Positions 29,880 to 38,518 of a DNA stretch of 64,000 bases are shown piece by piece. The stretch's first letter is position 1, and the number at the start of each line of letters is the position of its first letter. A program made the translations under genes and the position numbers. Source of the DNA: Maridesulfovibrio sp. GTDB lineage: Bacteria; Desulfobacterota; Desulfovibrionia; Desulfovibrionales; Desulfovibrionaceae. Below the pieces are notes generated by a model that worked only from the letters and a program-made list of their open reading frames with translations, had not been told where the DNA came from and searched no databases. The DNA is taken from the NCBI RefSeq assembly GCF_963678865.1, contig NZ_OY787459.1, positions 3,092,501 to 3,156,500 on the forward strand, written 5' to 3'.

Positions 29880-30276
29880 CTTTCCTCCATCGTTTATAAT
29901 TCTGGGGATGTGCTAGGAGCCCTAGCGGTTCAAAAGCAACTCTTCCCCGGACATTTATAAACTAGCCGGGAGGTCGGACATGGAATGACTTGACAGTGTC
30001 CGTCTTGGAAGAAAGGTGAAAATTGATGATTCAGGTAGCCCAAAAGCAACTTCTGTCCTTCAATTCAGGACTTTTTTCAGAATTTGGATACTTCTTAGTT
30101 TGATTTTCATTACCTACTGATAATATAGAAATTTTATTACCAATTTCTGTCGTGATCTCACAGAACTTGGTGGTCCCTCCACACCATTTGTCCCCTTCCA
30201 GATGGTTTTACTGTCCGATTAAACGTGGTTGCCTTGCATCGAAGAAAAAATACCTCCAACCAACAAGGAGAAATCG
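29880..30276. other. 397-bp intergenic region between RHS and AlpA-like genes
   Basis: Divergent promoter space. It holds two copies of CAAAAGCAACT (29931 and 30041) and an inverted repeat at 30140-30170. No ORF or RNA gene is apparent. Confidence 0.6.
30140..30170. promoter_or_regulatory. Inverted repeat upstream of AlpA-like gene, possible operator
   Basis: CCAATTTCTGT and ACAGAACTTGG, 11-bp arms with one mismatch and a 9-base centre, about 105 bp before the AlpA-like start. Operator role is inferred. Confidence 0.4.
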
Positions 30277-30486
30277 ATGCAAGGACTATTAAGCACAAAA
30301 GAAGCTGCTGAAAAATTAGGACTCAGCCCCGGAACCCTCGAAGTATGGCGTTGTCTTGGAAAAGGGCCGCGCTATATCAAAATCGGCAGGCGGGTCGGGT
30401 ACGATCTTAAAGATCTGGATGCCTATGTGGAATCCTGCAAGGTCATTCCGCTTGAAGAAATGTCTGACCTGCCGAGGCACAGATGA
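30277..30486 (+). CDS. AlpA/excisionase-like helix-turn-helix protein
   Basis: 69 aa from the ATG at 30277 with AAGGAG upstream. The MerR-like winged HTH (LLSTKEAAEKLGLSPGTLEVWR...GRRVGYDLKDLDAYV) is that of small excisionase/AlpA regulators. It overlaps the DUF3987 gene by ATGA and heads the mobilization operon. It could regulate this operon, aid excision, or both. Confidence 0.88.
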   Translation: MQGLLSTKEAAEKLGLSPGTLEVWRCLGKGPRYIKIGRRVGYDLKDLDAYVESCKVIPLEEMSDLPRHR

Positions 30487-32117
30487 ACGAGTCCGGCACA
30501 GACATTCTTTCCATGTTCGGAAATAAGGCCCCAGTTCCATTGGGGCCTCAGTTTCCTCCTTCTCTATCATCGGTTCAATTACCGCCGATTCTGGCTGATT
30601 ACAGCTTTGAGCTTAGCGAAGCGTTGCAGGTGCCTTATGAGATGGTGCTCTGCAATCTCCTTGGCGTCCTATCAACCGCAGCGCAGCGGAGGTTCCATGT
30701 GCAGATTAAAGAAGGTTATGAGGAATCCTTAAACCTGTACCTGCTTTCGCCGCTACCGCCCGGAGAAAGGAAAAGCGCGGTGACGCAGGCCGCAAGAAGA
30801 CCGCTTATCGGCTGGGAAAATGAGCAGGAAAAGCTCATTGGTCCACTGGCGCAGGAAGCGCGTTCAAAACGGATGACTCTTGAACGCGCCATTGAGCATC
30901 GGCGCAACATGGCGGCCAAGGCAAAAAACTCGCAAAGCCGGGACAACCTCATTCAGGAAATCCGGGATTTGGAAGATGAAATGCCGGAGCTGATTACAAT
31001 CCCGCTCTTGCTTGCCGATGACATAACTCCTGAATGCCTTGCCATGCTCATGGAGCAGCAAAGCGAATGCATGTCCATCATTGAAGCTGAAGGCGGTCTT
31101 TTTGATACATTTGCCGGTCGTTACAGCCGCATGCCTAACCTTGATCTGATTTTAAAAGCATTCAGTGGCGAACCGTGCCGCGTGGACCGTAAGCATGGGC
31201 AGTTTATCGGCCTGAAGCATCCACTGTTAACTATCTGCGTTACCACTCAGCCGGATGTGTTGCGTGGAATGGCCGGAAATCCTGAATTCCGTGGACGCGG
31301 TTTCTTGGCGCGTTTCCTCTATTTCTTTGGTCAAAGCAGGCTTGGTTATCGAGTGGCGGAGCCTCCGCAGGTATCATTACAGGTGGAACGAGCTTTTCTA
31401 GAGCGGGTTGAGTTTCTGCTTTCTCTCAAAAGTAATTCTGAAATGAATGCACAAGGTAAGTCTCTGCTGCTTAGTGCCGGAGCTTATGAGTCGTGGAAAA
31501 ACTTTTTCCTGCTCATTGAGGGAGAGTTGCGACCGGGGAGTAGTCTGGAAAATATGACTGATTGGGCGGGTAAGGTTCCGGGGCCGGTTGCCCGCTTGGC
31601 CGGTCTGCTGCATCTGGCTTCAGCGCAACAGGTTGAGTCGAAGGTTGATTCCGCTGTCATGCTTGCGGCTACTGAATTGGGAAAGAAGCTTGTTCATCAT
31701 GCCCGCTACGCATTTCATGATATGGGGTGTGATGATCTGACTTCCTGTGCTCAGGCTATCTTGAAATGGATCACGGGCCGCAAAATTGAGCTGTTCACTG
31801 GTCGTGAATGTCAGCGTGCGATCCGTGGACGGTTTCCGAAAAAGAAGCAGATTGAGCAGGGACTAACCATGCTCGTGGAGTTCGGATATGTGGTTGTGCT
31901 TCCGGTGCAATCTTCCGGTCCGGGGCGTCCTCCGAGTCCGAGTTACCAAGTTCATCCGGCTGTGCATGCTGCCGAAGCTATCCCAATATCGAATCCTAGC
32001 CAGCCTACCCACTGTGACACTGTTAGCTGCGCAACAGGTGTCCCCGTGGGGGCTGGCGAGGGAGGCAAGCCTCCCTTCGAACCCTCCGTTTACGCCAGAA
32101 AAATGGAGGCCGTATGA
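30483..32117 (+). CDS. DUF3987/YfjI-like replication-type protein
   Basis: 544 aa. It resembles the helicase-like half of plasmid and island replication proteins (DUF3987), with LSPLPPGERKSAVTQAA near 90 as the P-loop-like segment and a C-terminal winged helix. The paralogue in IME2 (46528-48051) has the same role but carries a prim-pol front, missing here. Overlaps both neighbours by ATGA. The 3' end of the gene contains the oriT-like site. Confidence 0.85.
   Translation: MNESGTDILSMFGNKAPVPLGPQFPPSLSSVQLPPILADYSFELSEALQVPYEMVLCNLLGVLSTAAQRRFHVQIKEGYEESLNLYLLSPLPPGERKSAVTQAARRPLIGWENEQEKLIGPLAQEARSKRMTLERAIEHRRNMAAKAKNSQSRDNLIQEIRDLEDEMPELITIPLLLADDITPECLAMLMEQQSECMSIIEAEGGLFDTFAGRYSRMPNLDLILKAFSGEPCRVDRKHGQFIGLKHPLLTICVTTQPDVLRGMAGNPEFRGRGFLARFLYFFGQSRLGYRVAEPPQVSLQVERAFLERVEFLLSLKSNSEMNAQGKSLLLSAGAYESWKNFFLLIEGELRPGSSLENMTDWAGKVPGPVARLAGLLHLASAQQVESKVDSAVMLAATELGKKLVHHARYAFHDMGCDDLTSCAQAILKWITGRKIELFTGRECQRAIRGRFPKKKQIEQGLTMLVEFGYVVVLPVQSSGPGRPPSPSYQVHPAVHAAEAIPISNPSQPTHCDTVSCATGVPVGAGEGGKPPFEPSVYARKMEAV
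31998..32087 (+). promoter_or_regulatory. Probable oriT of IME1
   Basis: AGCCAGCCTACCCA, a hairpin (CCCAC / GTGGG), then GGGGCTGGCGAGGGAGG and CCTCCCTTCGAACCCTC. The flanks are nearly identical in IME2 (48219-48303), also just upstream of mobC, while the hairpin bases differ but still pair. It overlaps the end of the DUF3987 frame. Confidence 0.7.
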
Positions 32118-32410
32118 GCACGGCCCGCACTAGATGGTTGAATGTCCGGGTTACGCCGGATGAGAAAAATAGCGTTGTGGAAGAAGCAGAAGCCAAGGGC
32201 ATGACCATCGGTGATTTCATGCGTCAGCTTCTGGGTAAAAGACGAGTACGCAAGACCAGACGTGAGCGGGAGAAGCTTCTTCACCTTGCCCGTATTGGCA
32301 ACAACATCAATCAGCTCGCTCGCTGGGCAAATACCTATAAGAGCAATGCCGATTCCGTTCTCATCCTCGCCGAACTGGCTGCCATTGAGAGGGAGCTGAA
32401 ATGTATATGA
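32114..32410 (+). CDS. mobC: MobC-like relaxosome accessory protein
   Basis: 98 aa, basic, ribbon-helix-helix-like N-terminus (RWLNVRVTPDEKNSVV) and the MobC core REKLLHLARIGNNINQLARWAN. It would bind oriT and help the relaxase nick. ATGA overlap with the previous gene, and its end overlaps the relaxase start by 10 bp. Close paralogue at 48318-48617. Confidence 0.9.
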   Translation: MSTARTRWLNVRVTPDEKNSVVEEAEAKGMTIGDFMRQLLGKRRVRKTRREREKLLHLARIGNNINQLARWANTYKSNADSVLILAELAAIERELKCI

Positions 32411-33603
32411 AGGTTTTCGCCCATGGCCGGGGAAACGGAGCCAAGGCCATTGATTATGTAATTGATCCCCGGCGCAAAGGGCGAGAAGAATCGCCGCCGG
32501 AAGTTTTGCGCGGTGATCCTGAAGCCGTACAGCGGGTGATTGGTTCAACTTATCGGGTATGGAAGTTTACATCCGGGGTGCTCTCATGGGCACCGCAGGA
32601 CAAGGTTTCCCCGCAGCTTGAAAAAGAAGTGATGGACGACTTTGAAAAGGTCGCTTTCGCAGGACTTGAGCCGGATCAATATTCGATTCTTTGGGTCAGG
32701 CACAGCCATGCCGGTCATCATGAAATGCATTTCATTATCCCGCGCACCGAATTGCGCAGTGACAAGGCCATGAATCCATGCCCGCCCAACTGGCATAAGC
32801 AATATGATGTCTGGCGCGACCTTTGGAATGAGCGCATGGAGTGGGCAAAGCCTGATGAGCTAAAGCGATCCCGGTTGTTGCAACCCGGCAAAGACATTCA
32901 TTCACCCAAAGGAAAACAACTGCACAATTTCAGGAAAACCGTAACCGATTTCCTAGCTCAAGGCATAGCTGACGGTCTGCACAAGGACCGTGCGGATCTG
33001 GTCAAGGCTTTGGAGGAAGAAGGGCTTTCCGTGGTCCGGCAGGGCAAGAAGTATATCACCTTGGAGTTACCCGAAGACAAGACACGAGTCCGATTGAAGG
33101 GAGGAATATATGAATCATCTTGGAGAGCTAAGCGACAAACTGAAAGAGCGAATGAACTCGCAGTCGCAGGAAGTAGAGCAGATCGCCAGCAGCGCATTGA
33201 AAGACTTGAGCGGGAACTTGCTGAAATATGCCGAAAGCGAGCTGAATTCCATCACAGCAGATATGGACGGCCACATCCAGAAGCTCAGGAAAAAGCAGTC
33301 CGCGATTTCGGCAAGCTACTGGAAACAAAACATTTTGGTGAACATCGTATCCGTGCTGCTGTTACTCATAATGTCGGTCTGCATAACCGGATTTTACGGT
33401 TGGAGAATCAAGGCCAGCCACGAAGAGCTGACAAGAATCAACGCGCAGGTAGAGAGTCAGAGAAAGAACATAAGCAAATTTACGGAATGGGGGATCAAGG
33501 CATATCAGACCGAAGAGCAGCAGTATCTGATTTTCCCAAGGGGATAAATCTGAAAATCGCACAGACAAACAGCGGCCAGCCAGCCGTTTTATTGCAGAGG
33601 TAG
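32401..33603 (+). CDS. MOBP-type relaxase with altered C-terminus
   Basis: 400 aa. N-terminal relaxase domain with motif III HSHAGHHEMHFIIPR (about 98-112); it would nick oriT and pilot the strand. It is 86 residues shorter than the IME2 paralogue. A one-base deletion near 33535 shifts it into the frame of the nested gene, so its last ~23 residues (GINLKIAQTNSGQPAVLLQR) are the homologue of the IME2 nested protein's tail. The catalytic half is intact. Confidence 0.9.
   Translation: MYMKVFAHGRGNGAKAIDYVIDPRRKGREESPPEVLRGDPEAVQRVIGSTYRVWKFTSGVLSWAPQDKVSPQLEKEVMDDFEKVAFAGLEPDQYSILWVRHSHAGHHEMHFIIPRTELRSDKAMNPCPPNWHKQYDVWRDLWNERMEWAKPDELKRSRLLQPGKDIHSPKGKQLHNFRKTVTDFLAQGIADGLHKDRADLVKALEEEGLSVVRQGKKYITLELPEDKTRVRLKGGIYESSWRAKRQTERANELAVAGSRADRQQRIERLERELAEICRKRAEFHHSRYGRPHPEAQEKAVRDFGKLLETKHFGEHRIRAAVTHNVGLHNRILRLENQGQPRRADKNQRAGRESEKEHKQIYGMGDQGISDRRAAVSDFPKGINLKIAQTNSGQPAVLLQR
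33110..33547 (+). CDS. MbeB-like mobilization protein nested in the relaxase gene
   Basis: 145 aa in the +1 frame inside the relaxase gene, like ColE1 mbeB inside mbeA. GGGAGG lies six bases before the ATG. Coiled-coil N-terminus, one TM helix at about 85-105 (VSVLLLLIMSVCITGFYGWRI). The IME2 copy (49314-49808) is alignable along its length, showing that this frame is maintained. It is cut short by the same one-base deletion that changes the relaxase tail. Confidence 0.85.
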   Translation: MNHLGELSDKLKERMNSQSQEVEQIASSALKDLSGNLLKYAESELNSITADMDGHIQKLRKKQSAISASYWKQNILVNIVSVLLLLIMSVCITGFYGWRIKASHEELTRINAQVESQRKNISKFTEWGIKAYQTEEQQYLIFPRG

Positions 33604-33606
33604 ATC

Positions 33607-33807
33607 ATGAACGAGTTATCAAGGAGCTTGTCGGAGGCCCTAGCCGGAATGGAGAAGGAGCAGTCCCGCCGCTTGAAAGAGCAGGATCAGAAAATAGCCG
33701 AGCAGGGGCGCAGGATATCGGATCTGGAAAAGGAAGTTCAGGGTTGCCGGGACTTGCAGAGCGAATTGGAAGGTGTTTTGCGGAAGCTTACGAGGTTGCG
33801 CGGGTGA
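33607..33807 (+). CDS. MbeD-like small coiled-coil mobilization protein
   Basis: 66 aa, heptad-like helix (LKEQDQKIAEQGRRISDLEKEVQ). Starts 3 bp after the relaxase stop here, but is inside the relaxase frame in IME2. Comparable to ColE1 MbeD, the entry-exclusion or accessory mobilization protein. Homologues at 49812-50030 and a decayed one near 56800. Confidence 0.8.
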   Translation: MNELSRSLSEALAGMEKEQSRRLKEQDQKIAEQGRRISDLEKEVQGCRDLQSELEGVLRKLTRLRG

Positions 33808-33848
33808 GGGGGAAGCGTATTTGGCGGGGGATGGGGCAGTAAAATAAA

Positions 33849-33882
33849 AGGGGATGAACTGGTTTGGAGTTAGCCCCTTAAT
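33849..33882 (-). terminator. Possible terminator of the pentapeptide protein gene
   Basis: Minus-strand AGGGGCTAAC ... GTTCATCCCCT then TTTATTTTA; one mismatch in the stem. Confidence 0.45.
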
Positions 33883-33897
33883 CTTGAATGGATAATT

Positions 33898-35925
33898 TTA
33901 CCTACGTAGTTTGTTGCGTAGGGCGAAGGCGAAGAGCGCTGCTTGGACAGCTATGAGTATACGTCCGAGACCATGAATAAGTATAGATAGGTAGGATGTC
34001 TCAGAACTTGTTTGCGTCAAAGGTAAATAGTTAACAGTGTCTTTGATCCATTGAGGATCTTTGTAAGTTGTTAAATCGATAGGTATAAATGCTGGTAACA
34101 ATATGAAAATAGTAAGCCAAATTAAAGCTCTTAATGGTTTTTCTCCGTAGCCACTAATTAAATTGTATATTGAATAGTATGTTATTGCGAATAATTGTTC
34201 AGATTTTTTGTATAACTTAAAAATTAATACAATAGGGGTTAAGTAGGCTAGGATACCAACAGAAAAGGGGATATCATAATAGGTCAGGCACAGAGATGAA
34301 ATTATGACAGCTAAAACAAGAAAGAAGTGGCACATAAAGTCTTGATGTAAAATTGTGCGTACATTTTTGGCCTGCATTTCTTTTTCTTTGTAATGCCAGT
34401 GTGACGTTTGTACTTCATCTGATCCATCTTTAGCAATTCTTTTCAAACGTCTGTAAGTTGATTCTAGGGTTGAGTTAGCAAGTTTATCGCTCTTGTTTTT
34501 GGGGTTTTCATTATAAAGGGGGCCATATTTGTTTTTGTCCTTATGCCAAAGGCACTCAATAAATTGAAATGATTCAATATTCATTCTTTTTAATGAAACA
34601 TTACACATGTTAGCTCTTTCAAAAATTATTTTTTGACCACTGATAGTGTTTTCAAAAGTTGCTATTGACTTGAAGGTTGTATCTTTAAAATATACCCAAG
34701 AATCAAATGTGCAATTGTTTACCATGCAGCAATAGTGCTGATTGGGATTAGATTTATTTTCTATTTCATTATGTGTGGTGTTAGAAAAATCAGCAAGTTT
34801 TTTAAAGGAACAACTGAGTATTTGAAATCCATTATATGAGTTGCCGTTAAATTGAACCATGTCATCAAAGTGGGAGTTCCCAATGTATAAGCGACATCTA
34901 CCAAACATTCCTGAAAAAAAAGATGGACTATTAAAATAGCTATATCTAATCCTAATAATATTTATATTTGCATGGGCGAACATGATTTCTTTTTTAAAGA
35001 TACAATCTTCAATTATTAGGCGTTTAGACGTATTTGCTTCTGCAAAAACAATATTTTTATGAAATTGTGTTCCTACTAATTTGGCTTCAATGAATTTTGA
35101 TTTTTTAAAAGAAGACATTCCAAGGAAATCACAGCTTGTAATTTTTATTGTGCTATTAAATATGCATCTACCAAGGTCAAATGCGTCATTGACGATGTTT
35201 CTAATGAAAGAAAATTCATCATTAAAAATGGTTCTATTAAAATCTAAAAATGTGCATTTCTTTTCAAAATGACAGTGTTTAAATTTAATTTTAGCATTAA
35301 AGAGACAACGCCCATACGAGACGTCATCTTTGAATGTAATGTTGAAAAAAGAACAACCACAACTTATGCCCAAATCTTCAAGGGATTGAGGATAATCATA
35401 GCAGTATATACTTCTTTCTGGATTGGATTGGTAATCAAATGTCGAACCATCAAAATGAACAGGTCCATTAAAAGTATTGTTTGCAAAAATAACTGGGTCT
35501 TCAAAGACGGTATGAAAAAAACATGTCTGCACTTCAAATATGCAATCTGAAAAATCGACGATACCTTTGAATTTGCATTCATCAAATTTTATAGCAGGAA
35601 GTTTATCGATAGATTCAAAAGTAATATCCCAAGGGAATATGGTTCCTGCTAAATTACACCTTGGATCATTTGCCCACCACGTATAATTGCCTTGCCATTC
35701 ATCTGCTCCGCTTTGTATGCATTTTTTTATTTTTGAAAGAACAAATGTATTGAAGTCGGTGTCGGACACCAGTTCCGGGCGCTGCCCTTTGCCTTCAACA
35801 TAAAGTTTGGAGTATTTATGCTCGGCAGGAGCATGGAAGAGACAGTATTCTTTACCTTTACTGTCTTTATAGACGATATCTTCTCCCGCGCACCAACCGA
35901 ACTTTGCATCCATACAACAGGCCAT
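33898..35925 (-). CDS. Pentapeptide-repeat protein with C-terminal membrane domain
   Basis: 675 aa from the ATG at 35925 (GGAG upstream). A Cys-rich N-terminus (ACCMDAKFGWC ... CLFHAP) may bind metal. Residues ~90-470 are pentapeptide repeats rich in F and C (KFDECKFKGIVDFSDCIF), forming a right-handed beta helix. Four TM helices near 520-675, with NLISGYGEKPLRAL, resemble ion-channel-linked pentapeptide proteins but lack a clear selectivity filter. AT-rich IME1 cargo. A defence or toxin role is possible but unproven. Confidence 0.85.
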   Translation of the reverse strand: MACCMDAKFGWCAGEDIVYKDSKGKEYCLFHAPAEHKYSKLYVEGKGQRPELVSDTDFNTFVLSKIKKCIQSGADEWQGNYTWWANDPRCNLAGTIFPWDITFESIDKLPAIKFDECKFKGIVDFSDCIFEVQTCFFHTVFEDPVIFANNTFNGPVHFDGSTFDYQSNPERSIYCYDYPQSLEDLGISCGCSFFNITFKDDVSYGRCLFNAKIKFKHCHFEKKCTFLDFNRTIFNDEFSFIRNIVNDAFDLGRCIFNSTIKITSCDFLGMSSFKKSKFIEAKLVGTQFHKNIVFAEANTSKRLIIEDCIFKKEIMFAHANINIIRIRYSYFNSPSFFSGMFGRCRLYIGNSHFDDMVQFNGNSYNGFQILSCSFKKLADFSNTTHNEIENKSNPNQHYCCMVNNCTFDSWVYFKDTTFKSIATFENTISGQKIIFERANMCNVSLKRMNIESFQFIECLWHKDKNKYGPLYNENPKNKSDKLANSTLESTYRRLKRIAKDGSDEVQTSHWHYKEKEMQAKNVRTILHQDFMCHFFLVLAVIISSLCLTYYDIPFSVGILAYLTPIVLIFKLYKKSEQLFAITYYSIYNLISGYGEKPLRALIWLTIFILLPAFIPIDLTTYKDPQWIKDTVNYLPLTQTSSETSYLSILIHGLGRILIAVQAALFAFALRNKLRR

Positions 35926-35931
35926 ATCCAA

Positions 35932-36151
35932 CTCCTAAATTCAAACTTATCTTCAAGATAAAAGTCTCATACTACAATCAACAGGAGTAAATAAAGGCCT
36001 AAAAAAGCGGAATTAAATTTTACCCCCTCAAGCCACTCCGCAAATCCTCATGCTCAAAATCTGACAGCCTCATATCAACTTCATTCTTGCTGACACCAAG
36101 CCGTGAAATATTAATATTGTTTACAATTTAAGACCTTGCTAAACTTCCCCC
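35932..36151. other. Intergenic region with possible gene remnant
   Basis: Minus-strand frame at about 36026-36120 reads RLGVSKNEVDMRLSDFEHEDL and stops; it has no start and looks like a leftover C-terminus of a lost gene. No other feature seen. Confidence 0.35.
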
Positions 36152-37150
36152 ATGCCAACCTACCACCCACCCCACACAATAACCCCACTCATCGTAAATC
36201 TGATAGCCCAGATAAGCGAGGAAGTAGGGCGTTTGACCGTTTTAACCGATAACTCAAAGGAGTTAAGGCTAAGACGTATCAACCGTGTGCGCACAATTCG
36301 CGGATCACTGGCTATTGAAGGTAACAACCTTAGCGAAGAACAGATAACAGCGATTCTGGACGGCAAAAGAGTAATAGCTCCGCCTCGTGAGATTCAGGAG
36401 GTGCATAACGCCATTGCTGCTTATGATCGGTTCGATGATTGGTCGGTAGAGAGCGAAGCGGATTTGAAAGAAGCGCACAGCGTGCTCATGGCCGGACTGA
36501 TTGACGAGGTTGGCATGTATCGCCGTTCCGGTGTGGGCGTGATCGCAGGGGAGAGGGTGATTCACATGGCCCCGCCTGCCGATAGAGTCCCGGCACTGAT
36601 GCAGGATCTATTTTCATGGCTGGGTGCCACTGACGACCATCCTTTGATTGCCAGCTCGGTCTTCCACTACGAATTTGAATTTATCCACCCCTTTGCGGAC
36701 GGCAACGGTCGTATGGGCCGTTTATGGCAGACTTTGATCCTGAAAGGATGGAATCCACTTTTCGCGGATATCCCGGTGGAAAGTCTGGTTTTCGAACACC
36801 AAGAAGAATATTATGACGCTCTCCAGCAGAGCACGAATAAGGCGGACTCGGCACCCTTTATAGAGTTCATGCTCAGGATGATTTTGAATGCCGTTTCATC
36901 TGCCACCCCCCAAGTTGACCCCCAAGTTGCCCCCCAAGTTAAAGCATTGATTGAAGTCATTTCTGGCGAAATGAGCCGTGATGAGCTGCAAACGGCTTTG
37001 AGCCTTAAAGACCGCAAGTCATTCAGGGAACTTTACCTCAAACCTGCATTGGAAGAAGGGCTTGTTGAAATGACCATTCCCGATAAGCCCAATAGTAGAA
37101 ATCAGAAGTATCGGTTGACTGAGATGGGGCAACTTGCTGTATATCGCTAA
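36152..37150 (+). CDS. Fic/DOC family adenylyltransferase, class II
   Basis: 332 aa. Catalytic loop HPFADGNGRMGR at about 178-189 is complete. The N-terminal inhibitory helix motif S-x-x-x-E-G (SLAIEGN) is present, so activity should be self-restrained. A Fic N-terminal domain and C-terminal winged helix (GEMSRDELQTALSL) complete the common DUF4172-like layout. A PQV repeat (PQVDPQVAPQV) is a linker with short DNA repeats. Such enzymes AMPylate proteins; target unknown. IS insertion starts 137 bp downstream. Confidence 0.92.
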   Translation: MPTYHPPHTITPLIVNLIAQISEEVGRLTVLTDNSKELRLRRINRVRTIRGSLAIEGNNLSEEQITAILDGKRVIAPPREIQEVHNAIAAYDRFDDWSVESEADLKEAHSVLMAGLIDEVGMYRRSGVGVIAGERVIHMAPPADRVPALMQDLFSWLGATDDHPLIASSVFHYEFEFIHPFADGNGRMGRLWQTLILKGWNPLFADIPVESLVFEHQEEYYDALQQSTNKADSAPFIEFMLRMILNAVSSATPQVDPQVAPQVKALIEVISGEMSRDELQTALSLKDRKSFRELYLKPALEEGLVEMTIPDKPNSRNQKYRLTEMGQLAVYR

Positions 37151-37287
37151 TCCGTCTTTTTCTGTGTATTTAGAATCAGGATTAGATTGGTGTGTCTGTT
37201 GCCGAGAATGCGGATACAGCATATCTGGTTTTGTGTAGAAAGTTGTTATTGAAGATACGAAATAACAACTTATCTGTATTAGTTCCG

Positions 37288-38474
37288 ACTTGATCTGACA
37301 TTTCCTCTTGAAACAGAAGAGGTTCTCCTTTTTGATGGGAATACTAAGGAACCATCAAAACAGGGCACCGTGCCCAAGGAGAACCACATGTCCAGTTTCA
37401 ATCAAAACATCATAAAACACAAGATAGGTCTGCTGAATCTGGCGGAAGAACTCGGTAATGTTTCCAGAGCTTGCAAGCTGATGGGCTTTTCTCGGGACAC
37501 CTTTTACCGGTATCATTCAGCCAAGGAAGAAGGCGGTGTGGAAGCACTTTTTGATAAGTCCCGTCGTAAACCGAACCTGAAGAATCGGGTAGATCAGGCA
37601 ATCGAAGACGCAGTTGTTGTTTACGCAACTGACTTTCCTGCTCATGGACAAACAAGAACCAGTAATGAGCTAAGAAAGTTGGGCGTTTTTGTTTCGCCTT
37701 CAGGAGTTAGATCCATTTGGCTCCGGCACAATCTCCATAATTTCAAGCTCCGGTTGACTGCGCTGGAGAAGATTTCAGCAGAGCAAGGAGTTGTACTCAC
37801 CGAGGCGCAGGTTCAGGCCCTTGAGAAGAAAAAGGATGATGATTTGGCCTGCGGTGAAATCGAAACAGCCCATCCTGGCTATCTGGGTAGTCAGGACACC
37901 TTCTATGTCGGCACAATCAAAGGCGTTGGGCGGATCTATCAGCAGACTTTTGTGGACACCTATTCCAAGTGGGCAGCCGCAAAGCTCTACACAACCAAAA
38001 CGCCGATCACTGCAGCCGATATGCTCAACGACAAGGTCCTTCCTTTCTTCGCGGAGAAGGAGATGGGCATTTTGCGCATGTTGACCGATAGGGGAACCGA
38101 GTACTGCGGATGCGTTGAGAAACACGATTACGAGCTGTTTCTTGGCGTTTGCGGCATTGAGCACACAAAGGCTAAGGCACGTCATCCGCAAACAAATGGG
38201 ATTTGCGAACGTTTCCACAAAACAATTCTGGATGAATTTTACAGGGTCACGTTCAGGCGCAAGATCTACACTTCACTGGAAGAATTGCAGGCTGATCTCG
38301 ATATCTGGATTGATGAATACAACACACAACGATCTCATCAGGGAAAAATGTGTTGCGGTCGAACACCACTGGCAACTATGCTGGATGGAAAAGAACTCTG
38401 GAACGACAAGGTTCTGAGTTTAAACTAAACTGACAATTTCGGTCCCATCAAAAAGGCGGACTGTCAGATCAAGT
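37288..38474 (+). mobile_element. IS481-family insertion sequence
   Basis: 1187 bp with ends ACTTGATCTGACA / TGTCAGATCAAGT as inverted repeats, and a further inward shared stretch CTTTTTGATGGGA. One transposase gene. No target-site duplication is recognised; a 10-bp ACAACTTATC on both sides is not at the ends. Confidence 0.85.
37388..38428 (+). CDS. IS481-family transposase
   Basis: 346 aa from the ATG at 37388 (AGGAG upstream). HTH N-terminus (SRACKLMGFSRDTFYRY), rve/DDE domain with D in SQDTFYVG, D in LTDRGTEYCG, and E in NGICERFHKTI. Full length, no interruptions, so it may be active. Confidence 0.93.
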   Translation: MSSFNQNIIKHKIGLLNLAEELGNVSRACKLMGFSRDTFYRYHSAKEEGGVEALFDKSRRKPNLKNRVDQAIEDAVVVYATDFPAHGQTRTSNELRKLGVFVSPSGVRSIWLRHNLHNFKLRLTALEKISAEQGVVLTEAQVQALEKKKDDDLACGEIETAHPGYLGSQDTFYVGTIKGVGRIYQQTFVDTYSKWAAAKLYTTKTPITAADMLNDKVLPFFAEKEMGILRMLTDRGTEYCGCVEKHDYELFLGVCGIEHTKAKARHPQTNGICERFHKTILDEFYRVTFRRKIYTSLEELQADLDIWIDEYNTQRSHQGKMCCGRTPLATMLDGKELWNDKVLSLN

Positions 38475-38518
38475 ATGAACCACTACAACTTATCCATCGT
38501 TAAGACGGAGTCGTTGAT

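Noticed and set aside
36900-36945. Short tandem repeats in the Fic gene as a CRISPR or regulatory array
   Set aside because: They are in frame and encode a PQV linker common in this Fic type.
37265-38494. ACAACTTATC on both sides of the IS481 element as target-site duplication
   Set aside because: The copies are 13 and 10 bp away from the inverted-repeat ends, so they are not adjacent duplications.
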